Source: Anas platyrhynchos (lineage: Eukaryota; Chordata; Aves; Anseriformes; Anatidae). From it: 64,000 nucleotides of DNA. A program made the position numbers and the translations under genes. Shown here in pieces: positions 24,844 through 38,300 of this stretch; the first letter of the stretch is position 1; each line of letters starts with the position of its first letter. The notes beneath the pieces are model-generated. The model was not told where the DNA came from. It was given only the letters and a program-made list of their open reading frames with translations, and made no database searches. The stretch spans positions 24,452,501 to 24,516,500 of the forward strand of contig NC_092597.1 in assembly GCF_047663525.1 (NCBI RefSeq), given 5' to 3'.

Positions 24844-24866
24844 TTTCATGTGTACCACATGTAAAG
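24658..24866 (-). CDS. CTDSPL2: CTDSPL2 exon 2, first coding exon
   Basis: The exon starts after TATAG at 24866; translation starts at 24843, giving 62 residues, [11 protein letters not shown] to [11 protein letters not shown]. The 23 nt of leader before the ATG contain an in-frame ATG (24849) and an out-of-frame ATG (24860) that opens a four-codon ORF ending at 24846. Donor CCGAAG then GTACAG, phase 0. The first residues (RLRTRK, RAKRK) are strongly basic. Confidence 0.96.
24846..24860 (-). promoter_or_regulatory. Minimal upstream ORF in CTDSPL2 exon 2
   Basis: ATG-TGG-TAC-ACA-TGA encodes MWYT. Its stop overlaps the next in-frame CTDSPL2 ATG as ATGA, and the main ATG lies two bases after the stop. 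The layout would suit leaky scanning or reinitiation, but a regulatory effect is inferred. Confidence 0.55.
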
Positions 24867-24978
24867 CTATAAAGGGAAAAACCAAGTATACTTAGTCATT
24901 GAAGAAACGCATTAAGCTTCAGATCAGGAACTGAAAAAATTATATAACACTGACAGTGTTCTGATGCACTCAGCTTTT

Positions 24979-25003
24979 ACATCCACACACACACACATAT
25001 ATA
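24979..25003. repeat. (CA)n(TA)n microsatellite
   Basis: CACACACACACA passes directly into TATATATA in CTDSPL2 intron 1. Confidence 0.85.
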
Positions 25004-25194
25004 TGGCTAAACTTAAATGAAAGGGAAGAGCTATTTAAGCTGAAGCATACCACTGGCAGAAGAACAAATGAATATCATCTGGCCACGAATACATCTAACC
25101 ATTAGATCAATGAGGTTTTTGCATAACCCTCCAGCCCAAGTAGCAGGAACAAAAAATCTAACTGTTTTCAAGACGGAAAGGATTTTATGGTGCC

Positions 25195-25255
25195 TGGTGT
25201 CTTCAGCATCCGATGACTAGACTCAATGACCTAGGCAGTGCTTTCCAGCCCCGTG
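25195..25255 (+). mobile_element. Old CR1-like 3' fragment
   Basis: The segment GACTAGACTCAATGACCT, followed by a TTTCCAGCCC block, matches the general layout of a CR1 3' end (GGACT...ATGACCT...TTCCAACC). It lacks a terminal ATTCTATG unit and is strongly diverged. Confidence 0.45.
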
Positions 25256-28200
25256 TTCCTTACAATGCATCATTTTAAGGCTCTGCATTAAATTTGAGAT
25301 GAAGCATAAATCTAAATTCATGTCAAGTGCTCACAGAAGAAGAAATCATAAATGAGACCACGCATTAAATATGGGTGAGGATAGAGCAGTTCAACAAAGG
25401 AACCTAAGATTGATCTCCAACACAACTGTATTTGGGAATACGATTAGAGCACAGGAAGACTCATGCAAAGGCAATATTTATTAGAGCAGAGTAAAAGGCC
25501 ATTTCAGCAAATGTGTCACATCTATCTCCAGCCTTCAATTGGACTGCTGGTAGAGTTAAATTTGTGCATAAATATAACTGCTTTTCTGGATTGTGGCAAA
25601 TGCCTTCTCCAGTTGACTGAAACTCATACTCGGGTTGGTTTGAATGGGACTATTCATGTGCTGAAAATTATTGCATGTGCTGGATCAGGAGCAGAGAAAA
25701 GTAGCAAGAAATCCATCTGAGTCGTAACGCCCAGAAATACAGGTAAGAGCAATACGCACGTCCTAGCTGAAGACACGACAAAAGGCAATTTATTTATTGA
25801 TTGATTTCTCAAGAAAAGGGTATTCTTTTCACAATAGGACTCAGAATCTGGTTTTCTGAAATTCCTTTAACACGTATCATACAGCTGAATAGAGATAACT
25901 TTAAAAATACGGGTAAGGAAGCAACAGCTACTGTCTTGTTAGGAAAAGGCAATGGCAGCACGATTCGCAGACACAAATACAGCGATGTTATCGTTCAGAA
26001 ACAGTCTGGTTAGCAGTTAGGTACAGCTCAATCTTAAATGAAAGGTATTCCAGCTAACGAAGAATAACATTGCTACCAACATCTTCTTGAGAGGACTAAG
26101 CAAAAGTAATATGGAATCGGTATGGTCAGGAGTTAAATACTTCAGTTAGGTACAATTGCTGTAACTGCTGACAAACACAGGGTTTCATTTTGCATACATG
26201 GCCAGCATTTTCCATCACCACTTAGTACAACAGCTGTTACAGACAGGGGAAGGTCAAGACAGTTAAATGACTGCAGTAACTATGGCAAAAGTGGACTGAT
26301 ATTTGGGGTTTAAGGAAAGAAAATGGAAACCATTTGCTTAAATTTATGAAAATTACTTACAATTTTGAGCCCTCTAGTAACAGAAGCATTAAAACTCAGA
26401 GTCCATCCGAGTATACTTTCACTATTAATATTTGCTGTACAACTCACATTTAGTTTGATAGAATCGACTGTATGCAGAAAAACAGTAACGTTGGGGAAAA
26501 CCGAAAAACGTCCCCAAGGATTTAAACCCAGTTTGCTGTTCCTACTCTGTGCCACTAGAAAAACAAAAAGTTAAAAATAACATTCTTATGCAAGGACGTA
26601 AAATGAATGTGTTATCAAAACCTGCATCTTGACCTTTTTTTCTTACAAATTCCTGCTAGATTAACTTTTTGTGTATGATTTACAGTGGGAAGAGTCCAGC
26701 TCAATAGACGTATGGTCCTATCACACTTCTGCACAAATCAGGAGGACCTAATTATAAAATTGAAGAAATCACCAAACATCAGTAGACAGAATGATCCAAA
26801 GATACCTTAAAACATAAAATGTACTTTTACTTTGGAAATATTCAGGAAAACATTATTTTTAGTCAACTTCTCGTTGATTAAGTGATTAAATTCTGTTAAC
26901 AAAATCATTTTATCACGGGTGGCTGAAAAAAGAACACCTGAGTTAAGGTTTCTCAGTGCTCTTGTACGTGGGAGAAGAAGGAATTCACAGCTCTGCAGGA
27001 AATAAAGCCCAAGACAGAAAATGGCCATTAAACTTTTAAACCAAATAGTTTAAATATATCAATATTTCAAGCTAAATAGTTAGCAATTTGGTGGAATGAA
27101 GTTAGAGACAAACAACGCCGTTTTGCCATGTTGGAAATGTTCTCAGGGCTCCCCGAGGAGCCCGAGTCCTTCCATGCGTTGAGAAGGGAATTTCATTTGC
27201 TGCATTATCAACCTGCTTAGGCATTTATTTATTTTTTGCTCTTCCCTCTAATTTGCTTAAGTTATAACCCCCTGAAATTCTTCAATCTGGATGGTCCAAG
27301 GAGAGAGATCCGATCCCAGGCAGCCACCCCTAGGACAGAGAAGCGAGCGGGGAAGGAGCGCAGCCAGCGGGGTCAAACACCAAACCTCCCCAGCTCCGAG
27401 AGGTTTCAAATGGGTCCTTCAGATCTCCTACACGCCAGACAGACAGCCCTACGCCACCGAGAAGGATTAACCATGCCTTTTTTGCATTCCTCTGGGTTTT
27501 TATGCGCAGTCTGTCCTGCCAGGAAGAGTCCCTTGGGAATGGGAACCGTGCTCACGCTGAGAAGTGGTGGCAAAGGGCTCAAAGGGGAAGCAAACCAGAA
27601 AGATGTCAGAAGAAAGGTGCAGGAATATGCAGGGATCAGGGCAAGCTTCTCAAAGGTGCTTTGAAGTCAGGTATGGTGGGATGACAGGAGGGAACCTAGG
27701 GGCTTGCCCCTACGCCCTCCTCATTTCTTCCCCGCACTACTTCCAGAGCTGTCTGCCTCCTCAGAGGCCAGGCCAGCTCACCAAGCTAACAGAAAATAAG
27801 TAAATAAATAAATACGACTTCATTTTTACGCCAGTTTAATCGGTTTATAAAGCGAGCTCTCTGTGCAATGTGCCCTTTCCAGACTTCAAATAGCCAGGAC
27901 TCCCTGAAATATCCACGTGTGTGTTTTTACACACATGGACGTAACACAAGCTGACACACACTGTGTACACTTACACACAGCGTAAACACTGCTTGCAATT
28001 GAGAAGTGAGATTCCTAAGTCTCATTTACAGAATTTAAAAAGCTCTGGACGGTAAGAAGAGAGTAACACAGAACTAAGGCAAGTGGTTGATCGACCACGG
28101 ATAACCATCCACAGTGGTGAATTAGGAATTAAGTAAATGAACACTGAAATATAATGAAATGTACTACATTTAGAGATATAAACTGCATTTATTAAAACGT

Positions 28201-28854
28201 TACTTACACATTTTGAAGAACTGGCACACTTCCTGCCATGTGACTGTACAACAGCAGCCTTAAAATATTCTGGTGAGAAATCTGAGACGCCTGCCACTTC
28301 ACGGGTAGGAATTACACGAGGCTATACTAAAAGCAAATGTCTAAAAAGAATTAGACAAATAATCGTGAAGCACTGAAGGAAGACTGACATTAGTCAATCA
28401 CCAACTTGGAGATGAAAATACTGCTTTAACTGTGCTATTCTGTAAGCTGCCTGATTTTTCTAGAGCTGAAACAAATACCAGGCAGACAAAACCTGAACCA
28501 ATTTAACATTTGTTAATTTGGGTATGTATTTATCCAGCAAGAAACCATTCAACTCATCTGTACGCTATTGCCAGAGAGTTCTTTGGCTCACTTCACATCC
28601 TGGGTATCAAGCCTCAGGTTATAAATATCTCTAAAGGACTTAGCAACAGTCACCTACAATCCCCGAGTGCCAGAAGTTTGCTCTCCCAACGCGCGATGCG
28701 TTTGGCAGCGCAGTTTTTACTTTAATTATCTTTGTGTTTCTTTTCTGAACCGAGCACAAGCCAAACTGCGCCACTCAGCACGCTCTCTCAGTCAAAACAA
28801 ACCAAGCCCAAACATGTCCGTGAATTTCCTTCCTCAGCCACGTACAACATTTGC

Positions 28855-28990
28855 CTGTCCCCCCGGCGTGCCGGCCGCGGCCGGGCTGAGTGACGCTGGG
28901 TGCGAACGCCTCGTGTCACCGCCGGCCTCTGTGCCGCGGAGCCAGGAGATCCAGGAGCTCACTGCCAGGGAAATCGCGCTCAGCAGCCCT
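28855..28990. other. Small CpG-dense cluster in CTDSPL2 intron 1
   Basis: A local concentration of CG dinucleotides, including GGCCGCGGCCGG near 28872, in otherwise mixed sequence. It could be an intronic enhancer or minor promoter, but no transcript feature is attached to it. Confidence 0.4.
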
Positions 28991-31900
28991 GGCTAACTGC
29001 TGCCCTTCGGTTCCCTTTCCAGCACGTTGCTTTTCAGGAGCCTGCAGCTCGAAATTCTCCCTGTACAACAGTGCAGCTCCTTCACATCGCGAGCAGCTGG
29101 CAGCGAAGCGTTACCGTAACGTGGACCTGAAGCCAAGGAAGCCCATCCCCTGCAAGCATGCTGCACAGTTAACAGCTCAAGATGTTTTTCTGCATTACAT
29201 GCATGTCTTGGTTTAAACCCTCCCCAAACCCCTTCCTGCTGGAATTCCTTCCCCATCTACTAAAACAAAACACAACTGAAGGGGAGGGGGGAGGAATTAA
29301 AAATTATTCTTCGAAAGAGAAATGCATGGCAAAGAGGGACCACATGGAAATCTCATTAACAGCTTGTGAGATGGGGAGGTAACGAAGGAGCTGCAGGGAG
29401 CAGCAGCTGGAGGTGCTGCAGCCCCACGCTCCCTGCCCTGCAGCTGCTCCATGCACAGGCACTGCGCACTACGGGGCAGAAATTCCTTAGCGGTGCTAAG
29501 GTTTTATCTATTTTTCCCCAAAACTCTCGAAAGAAAATTAGGTACGGCACATGAAATTACAGGGTTTAAGGTTTTTTGATACAGGAAAAGGTTTGAGACG
29601 GTAAAAGAACAATAGCAATCAGCAATAGGAAGATACACCTGACGGGAAAATTCAGAATTACAGCATTGAACTATTCCTATGTTTAATTTGGTACTCGGTG
29701 AGCCCGCTGAGCTGCCCCCACCGAAAGCTGCGTATTCCCAGCCTGGCTCTGGGAGGGCTCTGGAGGACCAGGGCAGCCAGGCACACTTTGGGAACGCAGC
29801 TCGGTGAGTGACAGGCACACGGTAGGTGCAGGGCTTCTCTGTTAGTTCCTCCACTTACCCTACCCCACGGGGCTCCTGCAGCACTGGGAGGTGAGGGCTG
29901 GCCCCCAGCAGCAGCAAGGGACGAGGCAGGGGCGAAGCTCCTGCCACCGGGATCCGAAACAAATTTTACACAACAGAGCGTCTGCTGCTACAGATTGTAT
30001 CAGCTCCTGGTGTGGACGCAGCGCTTGTTGGCAGAGCCGAGCACAGCCACAATCCAAGAGACAAAAGGAAGCCAAAAAGAAGTTCCCTTCTCTCCACTAA
30101 CTGCCCATACATTCGTTTTTGCCATCATGGAGATGATGACCACAAAGCATGAAAAATTCACGCAGCAAAATGAAGCACACCAAAAATGTTGGGGAATGTG
30201 TTTGATTGCAACAAGCACAGCACTCGTCCTGCATCACCTCCACACATGCCTTGAAAGATTTCACCCAAAGCCAAGAAGGCAGCACCACCTCTTCACACTT
30301 TTAGGTTTTAAGCAGGAATCCGGCCCATGCTGCCCATGTCACAGGTACAGACACACACAAAGCTGTGACCCGCCACCAAATTGAACAGCTTTCTGCGATG
30401 CCTGATGCCTGGGCTGGTGGTTACAGACCTCTCTGCTGAGCAAACATCTTCATTTCATTCATGTTCTTCTGGACACACAGGCTGGGTCACAGCAGGCAGG
30501 TCCACAGCAGGGAACCAAGAACAACCACTTTCTCCATTTTCCTTTTAAACATACAACGCCAGTCGCATTTCATCAGCACACTTCACTGTGATGTGGCCCA
30601 GGTTTCCAGAAGGAAGAACAATCCCATGGAGGTGAGCCTGACACCTGAGCCACCAGGGCAGGGAAGCAGGGAGGCAGAGGAGGCACGCAGCCCGTGAGTG
30701 AGACACGGGACAAATGACAACCTGCGTGCCATGCACACCTGTCTGGACTCGCAGTGAAGTCGAGCAGAACGACTTACAGAGGCCTTCACCCAGCCAGGCC
30801 CCAGAGCGCTTTACAAACCTCGGGGAAATGCTCTTTGTTAGCTCAAAGGTGTGGAGATTTTCCCCTCCTCAACAACTCCTGGCCTTTCTTTAACCAACTT
30901 ATCCTCCTTCCCTAGGAAATCACAGCGATTTTGTCACGTTCCAGCTGATGTACTTTGTATTTTACAACATCCTGCATTGTATTGTTGCTCCTCACAAACC
31001 TCCAAGCGTTTTTCCACCACCGCCTCCTGGAGAGGCAGCCACCAACAAGGAAGCCGCGGCTGAAGGCGACTGGATGGGGCTAGGACAGTGCAGGTAGGAG
31101 CAAAGAACCATTTTCTTATAAAGATGTTGCCAGACAAGATGAGAAAGGCTTTTTGTAATTGGCCCTAACAGAAAATAAATTTGCTGTTCCTTTATTTTTC
31201 TGCATTAGCAATCATATTTCCAGGCACCATTGTTTTGTCACTGCTTTGCTAGCAAGGCTTTGTTTTGATCATCCTATCTGCATTTGGAACTGAGAGTTTA
31301 TTCCCTCCTGGCCAAGATATTTTTCTCTTTATGACTGAGGGTACACACTTGGAATTAATTCAGTCTTTTCAGTTGGGGTCAGGCTGCTAACCAACAAGGA
31401 AAAACAGAGAGTTGGGTTCATCACAAAACAGCTGATCTCAGAACAGAGCCCGAGATCTGTGGCAGCAGAAAGGAATTACTTGAGATCCTGATGCTGCCAA
31501 GACAAGAACTTTTTACATCAGGTGCCTTTAGGTACCGTGGAGCTCACCAACAGCTGAGGTGTTTGGAAATAAAAGTCTGCAGTACTTGAGTGTTAAACAA
31601 GTGGCAAACAGATCCCACCAGAACCAGCACTGTTCCTGTTGAGGTTCGGGAAGGGACCAGCTGTCTTGGGACAAATCAGGCTCCCCGGACATTTAATCCA
31701 CGCTGCCAGGCTCACACGGAGACTATTTTTGGAAGTGTCTCCCTCTTGTTCCAGCCCCTGGTCCGGACAGGTTGCTGAACACTTCCTGAGCAGACCTGCC
31801 AGGATGTTGTGATAAGCTCTGACCACAAAAAAAATCTCCATGGGTTGTCTTTTTTTTTTTTTTTTAATAATTCATCTTATTCATATTAGTTGGCTTTCTT

Positions 31901-32825
31901 AATTAAGAATAAAAAAAAGAAGAAACAACAAATGAGCAAACACCAACTCCAGAAGGTTAATAAGCCTAAGCAAGTGTGTGTCGGACTGTGGCAGCCACGG
32001 AGTAGCTCCTGCATTTGTTAGGAGAAGCTGACAGTTTTTGCAAGGTCTGCAGAGAGGAATTTTGTTTAACTGCACCTGAAAGCCTGAAGTTGCTCTGCTT
32101 CCCCTTAATCTTTCCGTGGGATCAGCACCGCAATCACGTATTCCACAGGGCTTTTGTCAGGTTGCTATCTTTTAAAAGGCTAGATAAAGTTTTTGGCTGC
32201 TCCTTTGGCCTTAAAAACAGCAGACTATTTTAGGCTTTTTGTGTTGTAGGATAAAAACTCTTTAAATGATAATATGATTCTTATTTCCCTGGAAAACACC
32301 TTCCTTGGTGCACTATAAATTCAAAACCTTTCCAAATAGTTTAAAGCCTGCTCTCTACCTTGCAGGAGCTGCTATTATGCTCTTTTTGCACTTGGCTTTC
32401 CTGATGAAAAAATAAATTAAAAAAAACCACCAACATTGTTACAAATGGGGAAAATGCCACAACTGAGGTTTTTTTAACCATTTGCTGCCCATACAGATCT
32501 GAAACTAAACATTCTCCATTACATAAACATGCTGATTTTAATCTGATTTTTCATAGCCCACTGCCCTATTTCTAAACAGAAAACTTTATTCTTACACATT
32601 TCCATCAGTGAGGTTCATTTGCTCATTTATACACGTACCTAAATTAAAATTAATAGGAAAATAGGAGCTTTACTAACTCTCGAGTGACACTATGTGTAAC
32701 TTTAAAAACATACAACATTATAAGCTTGAATCTCATTCACTTCCACAAACCTTGAGATCAGCTTCAGGACCTGTCTGACCCCATGTCAGTAAGGCTATTT
32801 TACATTTTATTTTCTTTCATTTAAA

Positions 32826-32855
32826 TGTTTTGTTTTGTTTGTTTGTTTGTTTTTC
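32826..32855. repeat. (TTTG)n simple repeat
   Basis: Repeated TTTTG and TTTG units in CTDSPL2 intron 1. Confidence 0.85.
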
Positions 32856-35287
32856 CTATTTTGTTCTGGGTGAAAAATCCACAGGAGAAAAATCTCTGGC
32901 CATTCAGTGGAAAGTTAAATGAGGTTTCTGAACAACATGCCGATAATGCAGAGCATAATAACCACAATTTAGCACAACAACAGAAGTTTTGTAAGCAAAG
33001 ATTGATCTTCCAGCACACAATAACATTTCCATTCTTCCTTGGTTTTCTACCCCAAATTTCACTTATTTATTTCACAGTTACCTCCCTTTTGGTCTAACGT
33101 ATCTCTGCCGCTTTAAGATGCGTGAGACGTAATGAAATAATAACTTTATGGCTGCGAAGGAGCAGGTAGGGCTCTGCAAACAGAACTGCTCCGCGGAGAG
33201 AAGATCCTGTTTGCCTCGCGCCTCACTTTGCAAAGTTTGTCTGCAAACAAAAGGCAGGAGCTGCAGAACGAAGGCTGCTGCTGTGATTCTGTACAGCACC
33301 ACCTTGCCTTTTTGAAGAATAAACGTGCAAAATCGGCTAACATTTTAGGATGCCTGGCAGCTTGAGACTCAGAGAAAAGGCAAGCTGCACGTCTTTAACG
33401 CAGGGTGCAGTCTCATGCGCTACACTAGGAAATGTGAATGGACAGAGGCAGCTCAAGGCCGCTCATCTCACCCCTTCTTCCAGAAATCTGCATCTATGGA
33501 TTTTGAAATAGAGAAATCTGTGAAAAGTGCCGGTATCCACTCTGAGCTTAAATGGCTGTTGGATCTTTTTCGACTCGTCCCGCGGCCCTGGGAGTAAATC
33601 CTGCCCCTCGTTGGAACCCAGCAGGGTCGGAGATGTCCCTGTCCCCTTCCCGAGCAATGCCACCCCTCTGGGCACTGGCTGGTCCATGGCATTACAGAGC
33701 CGTCACATTACAGCTGAGTTTGGGGGAACTTCCAGATCCTAAGGAGACCTAATTTAATACCAAATTTGATGTAAATTAACGTGTGCCTTCTATACTTATA
33801 ACAAAGTGTGCGTTACTTCTCACCTGAAGAAACAACTTAGTGAAATCATGGACGAATATTCCTGCTATTTATAAATATTTTAATGAAAACTAAAGGCATG
33901 CTTCCTCATTTCCATACCTTCTCCCTTCCACATCCCTTCCAGCTCCAGCAGCAAGGCCAGGTGAAGGAAGGGGCGATGTTGCTTGCGCTGTTCATCCCCC
34001 ACTGCCCGTTGACCTTCAGTGGGCAGCTTCCAGCCCCAAGTTTTTGCGGAGCTGCTGGTTCAGGGAGCAGCAGCCTCTGTTCTGCCGGCACAGCTCGCTC
34101 CCACCCGTGTGCCACACTTTGCTGCTCCGACAGCTGCGAATCCACGACAGCCGCAGCTGATCTCCCCGATCTCCTCACTGGCACACTCAGCAAACCCTCC
34201 CTTCAGCCGAATTTTGAGGCCGGCTTGCTAAACTGAAAGGCTTCGACAGGGAATCACAGGAGCAGGGGGTGGGATACAAACAAGCCAAGGGCTCCTGGCA
34301 GGGGAAGGACAGCCACGCCGGGGTTACCCGGGGTGAAGGCAGCGCTCCGTGCTCACCCACACACAGCCACCAAACACCCGGCTGCTGCGCTCTCGGTGTG
34401 CCCTGGCACAGCCACCGAGGGTGCCAAGGCACGGCACTGCCCGGTGGTGCTCACAGCACACAGGTGAGGCAGTCCCCAGTAGGGAGGTCACCCCATTTTG
34501 GGGAAGGGAGCTGAGCTGGGAGATGTGAGCGGTGTCACTCCGTTTGCTCACAAGACCAAAGGGCCCAACCCGCTCACTGGCGTACCCCAGGTTTTGGGTT
34601 TAAATTTGTCCTTTTGTTTTATGGCCAGTTATTGGAACACAGACCATTCGGTTGCAAATTTTTAAAGCCCCAGTGGTTTATGTCAGGGTTTCTATGTGCC
34701 TGTTGTACTCTCTGAAGGGCTGCAGTCTGTAGCACAAACACCGGGAAGCTTTTTCTAATGTGCTTGTAGATTTTTTTACAGCCTGGTTTCCAGGGAAAAT
34801 GAGGCTTATCCAACTGTGCGCCCGTCAGTCCTCCCTGGTAACCCGCTCACCTCCCTCCACCTGATTTGACAGAGGGGAGAAATTTCAGACAGACCAAGCT
34901 CCTACAGGTCTGAAAACCCGAAGCTCTGTAGGTTAAGACTGACCAGAGCCTTCTGGCAGTGAGTGAAAGCGAGCTGCAGCCCAGCCTCAGCCCCGTCCAT
35001 CCTGGCTGCACTGACACAGCCTTGCCTGCTCCCCCAGCTGCCTCTGACCACAGGGCTCAGCAGGGACACCGCAAACCCCACTGCAAAGGGAGTGCTGTGG
35101 GTGCAGGGTCTGGAAGTGCTACAGGAGCTGCGAGGCTGCAAGGGATGCACGGCTATGGGAAAACATCCTGCTGCTCAAGTAACACCACCCCACCAGATGG
35201 ATTATTTTAGCTCGTGCTTGTGATTACCCTTTTCAAGAAGGATCCTCATTTGTTGCACTTACAATACGGCACCAAAACTCCAAAATA

Positions 35288-35305
35288 ACTTATATATATA
35301 TATAT
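35288..35305. repeat. (TA)n run
   Basis: A short uninterrupted alternating TA tract in CTDSPL2 intron 1. Confidence 0.85.
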
Positions 35306-38300
35306 CTAAAGCAGACACACTACTCATGCTAATGGTCAGCATCTTTTGTCCCTGAACACCACAGTGGACCAAAAACTCTCATAGAGTAGTATTTTAAAAA
35401 CTGGGCTTCTAAGGAGAAAAAAAAATATATAGTCTTCTCCTCATCCTTACCACTCGTGTTTTATAAAACAGAATTTAGCTTCTTAAACGCCCTCTGAACA
35501 CAGAGGATAAGCAAGACCAGCCAATGAGTTTAAACAACCACCTGTCATGAGCTGAGTAAACTCGGCAGCCTCTGCGCAGAAGCAGCTGAACTCTGTAGGC
35601 AGGGGGAAAGGCACGGAGCTGGGCTAAGGACTCAGGCAGGTGAGAAGGCACCTGCCAGCCCCTCAGAAAACTTCATCCAGCTCTTATTCCATTTGCTTCT
35701 ATCCCGTGATGGCTCACTGAAGGCTCTCACCCTCATCCCTTTATGTACTTTTTGCTCCAGGTTTGTCCCTTCTTCCACGGACACCTGCACACCAAGTGCT
35801 CAGCATCAATAAATTCACGCTGTGGGGCTGCTCCTGCTGCTCCCCGCTGTCTGACTGCACAAACGAAGACTGGCAACGCCAAGTAAGCTGCAACAACAGC
35901 AGCAGGTTTATCAGCACGGTCACCCTATTTTAAAAGTAAAGAAAGAGCCCTGTACCCCAGAAATCCTGACAAAACACGTCTGTCTGCAAATGCGGGCCCA
36001 GAGCTTTTCGAGCTGCCAGCAACAAGGTGAAGGGCATGCGGAAAGCTGCACACACCTCTCTGACCTCACAGCACCCAAAATGCAGAAAAAGGGGAACAGA
36101 AAATACATAGAGAGGAGAAAGAGCAGAGGGCAGTCTTCGTGAAATAACTTTTTAACTTTGAAAGCACGGATCACTGATGACAAATGTTTATCTTCTGCTC
36201 TTGAACTACTTTATGGGTTGGAACCCTACGATGCTAATTGCCTCAGGACGTTTTTATATTAACTATTAATCTTAGAGAGCGAACATTATAAAACATTTTC
36301 CAGATATATAATAAACCAATCTACTATCACTAGAAAATTATCTTCAAATAAATCCAACGGGATAATTAAGCACACCAATTAAGCATGGCACCTCTTCACC
36401 TGAGCCATACCTCCACAGCTCACTGCTCCAGCTGAGCTCTCCAAGACCTTTTCTAAAGAGCACTCCCAAGCTGTCTGGCCTCTGGGCATCACACAAGGAG
36501 CTCCACACACAGTGATTACAGCTGTTTAACAATACCACTTCAGCTACATTCGAGTCTCCAAAATCTGTATTTTTAAGAACAAAAATTGAAAGTTTTGCGT
36601 TTCCACTAACTTGCTTGTTTTCTTCTTTAATATTAATAGATTCTGCCTTAAAAGCACAATAAACAAGATCTTCCAACTGTCCTTAACTTGATGTAATTAC
36701 AACGGCTTGCTCTTGACAAGAGTTTAAGAAGGTGTCAAACAAACTGGGCTGGGTAACTCAATCAAAGATCCCGTATTTAAATCCAGCACACACAAAGCCT
36801 GCAAGTACCCTTAATGTTCCCGTCGGTATCCCCCCTATTTATAAGTTACCTCCTTCTCATGGACTTCTTGTCCTCAGAAGACAAACCTGAACACTTCAGG
36901 CTGCTACACTTTGGCAAAGACAGGAGCAGCGCTAACTGCTGCCCTGTACCTACTGCCAGCATCGGCCTTCTCTCACCCCCTCTATCCCCAAATCCTGGCA
37001 GATCCTCGTTAACGCTGCCAGGCCCACCCTGGACAGGCCCCCAGGTCCTGGGCTCTGGAGCTGCCGTACCTGGACGAGCTCCCCTGGGAAACAAGAGGGT
37101 CCTGGCAAGCGGGGACAGACGCTGGGTTGCCCTGTGCGAGAAGGGCTTGGGAAATGCAGAGAGGGCAAAGGCAAACACAGAACGCAGCTCTGCCGCATCA
37201 AGGCAGCCCACTCCTTCCTGAAATAGCAAATACTTCAAAAAACACGCCCTGAGAGGTACGCTATGGAAGGGGAAGCCTTGAGGCTGCGGTGGTGGACAAG
37301 GCAGGATCCCACGGGGCAGCACCGCGGCCGCCCGCTGGGCAGGAGGCACCGCACACCCCTCAAGCCAAGGAAATCCGTGCTGGTGGTGCCAAACCCGAGG
37401 GTCTGCAGGGGTGGTGAGGCTGTCGGAAATGTGAGGGGGGGGGGAAATACTCATCTGGTGTCATCAAATCCAGCTAAAGCACGGCGAGCGCAGCGCGGCT
37501 CGTGCTGGCACAGGGAACCCCTTTGTGCAGGGGTTTCACCGCTAACGAGGCTGCTATCGCCGCGCCAGGGAAGTCCTTGTGGTATAGCCTAATCCGGAGA
37601 TTGAATTACCTACCTGCCTCTAATTAGCACCTCCTAAAATACAGGATGAATCAAAGCAATCATAATTTGGAATGGCCTAAAGTAAACCGAGGTGTGATTT
37701 AGGCTGAATCAGTACAGCTAGAGCTGAACTGCTGAGAGCCGCTCCGATTTGATGCGAGTTCCCGTTAATTCGCTCACTTAAATCACTTCTTAAACGAACC
37801 CTAAATAAGGGCAGGTCCCTTTTCTCTCACGTGAGGCTTCCAGAAAGCTCACGTGCCCTAGAGTCTCACTCTCAGCCTTACTCTGCCGATAACGACGTGC
37901 TTGCCGTGCTGCCACTGCGCGTGTTTGCACACACAGGTAAATCCCAACCCAGCTGGTTCAGTTGTGTATTTTTTTTGCTGCTCCTCACACTTTGTATGCT
38001 GGCAACAAATAGCAGGATATATAATATACTTCAGCACTGTGCTACTTCAAGCAAGTATACAGAGTTTGCTTTCCAGGTGCTCTGGAGTTAGCAGCTCCTT
38101 CTATTTAAAGCTATTTTCACCATACTGCTTACCTTGAAGTTACACGGATGCAGTATTTTTAGATTAAAAACTACGAAGTGTTTTATGCCTAACTCGATTC
38201 TTCACCCAACAAACAGAAATGCTGGATTCAGAAGGGTGTCTGGACTACCAGGGGCAACTTCAGTTCCTGTTGCCTCTTACAAGCACCTTCAGCATCACAC

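Noticed and set aside
27905-27985. Inverted arrangement of GTGTGT and ACACAC (CCACGTGTGTG...ACACACATGG)
   Set aside because: It is explained by CA/GT microsatellite-like composition rather than a specific hairpin.
36846-37454. Minus-strand open frame of 202 codons in CTDSPL2 intron 1
   Set aside because: It lies in GC-rich intron, is Pro/Arg/Leu-rich with no recognisable domain, and overlaps similar open frames on the plus strand, as expected from composition alone.
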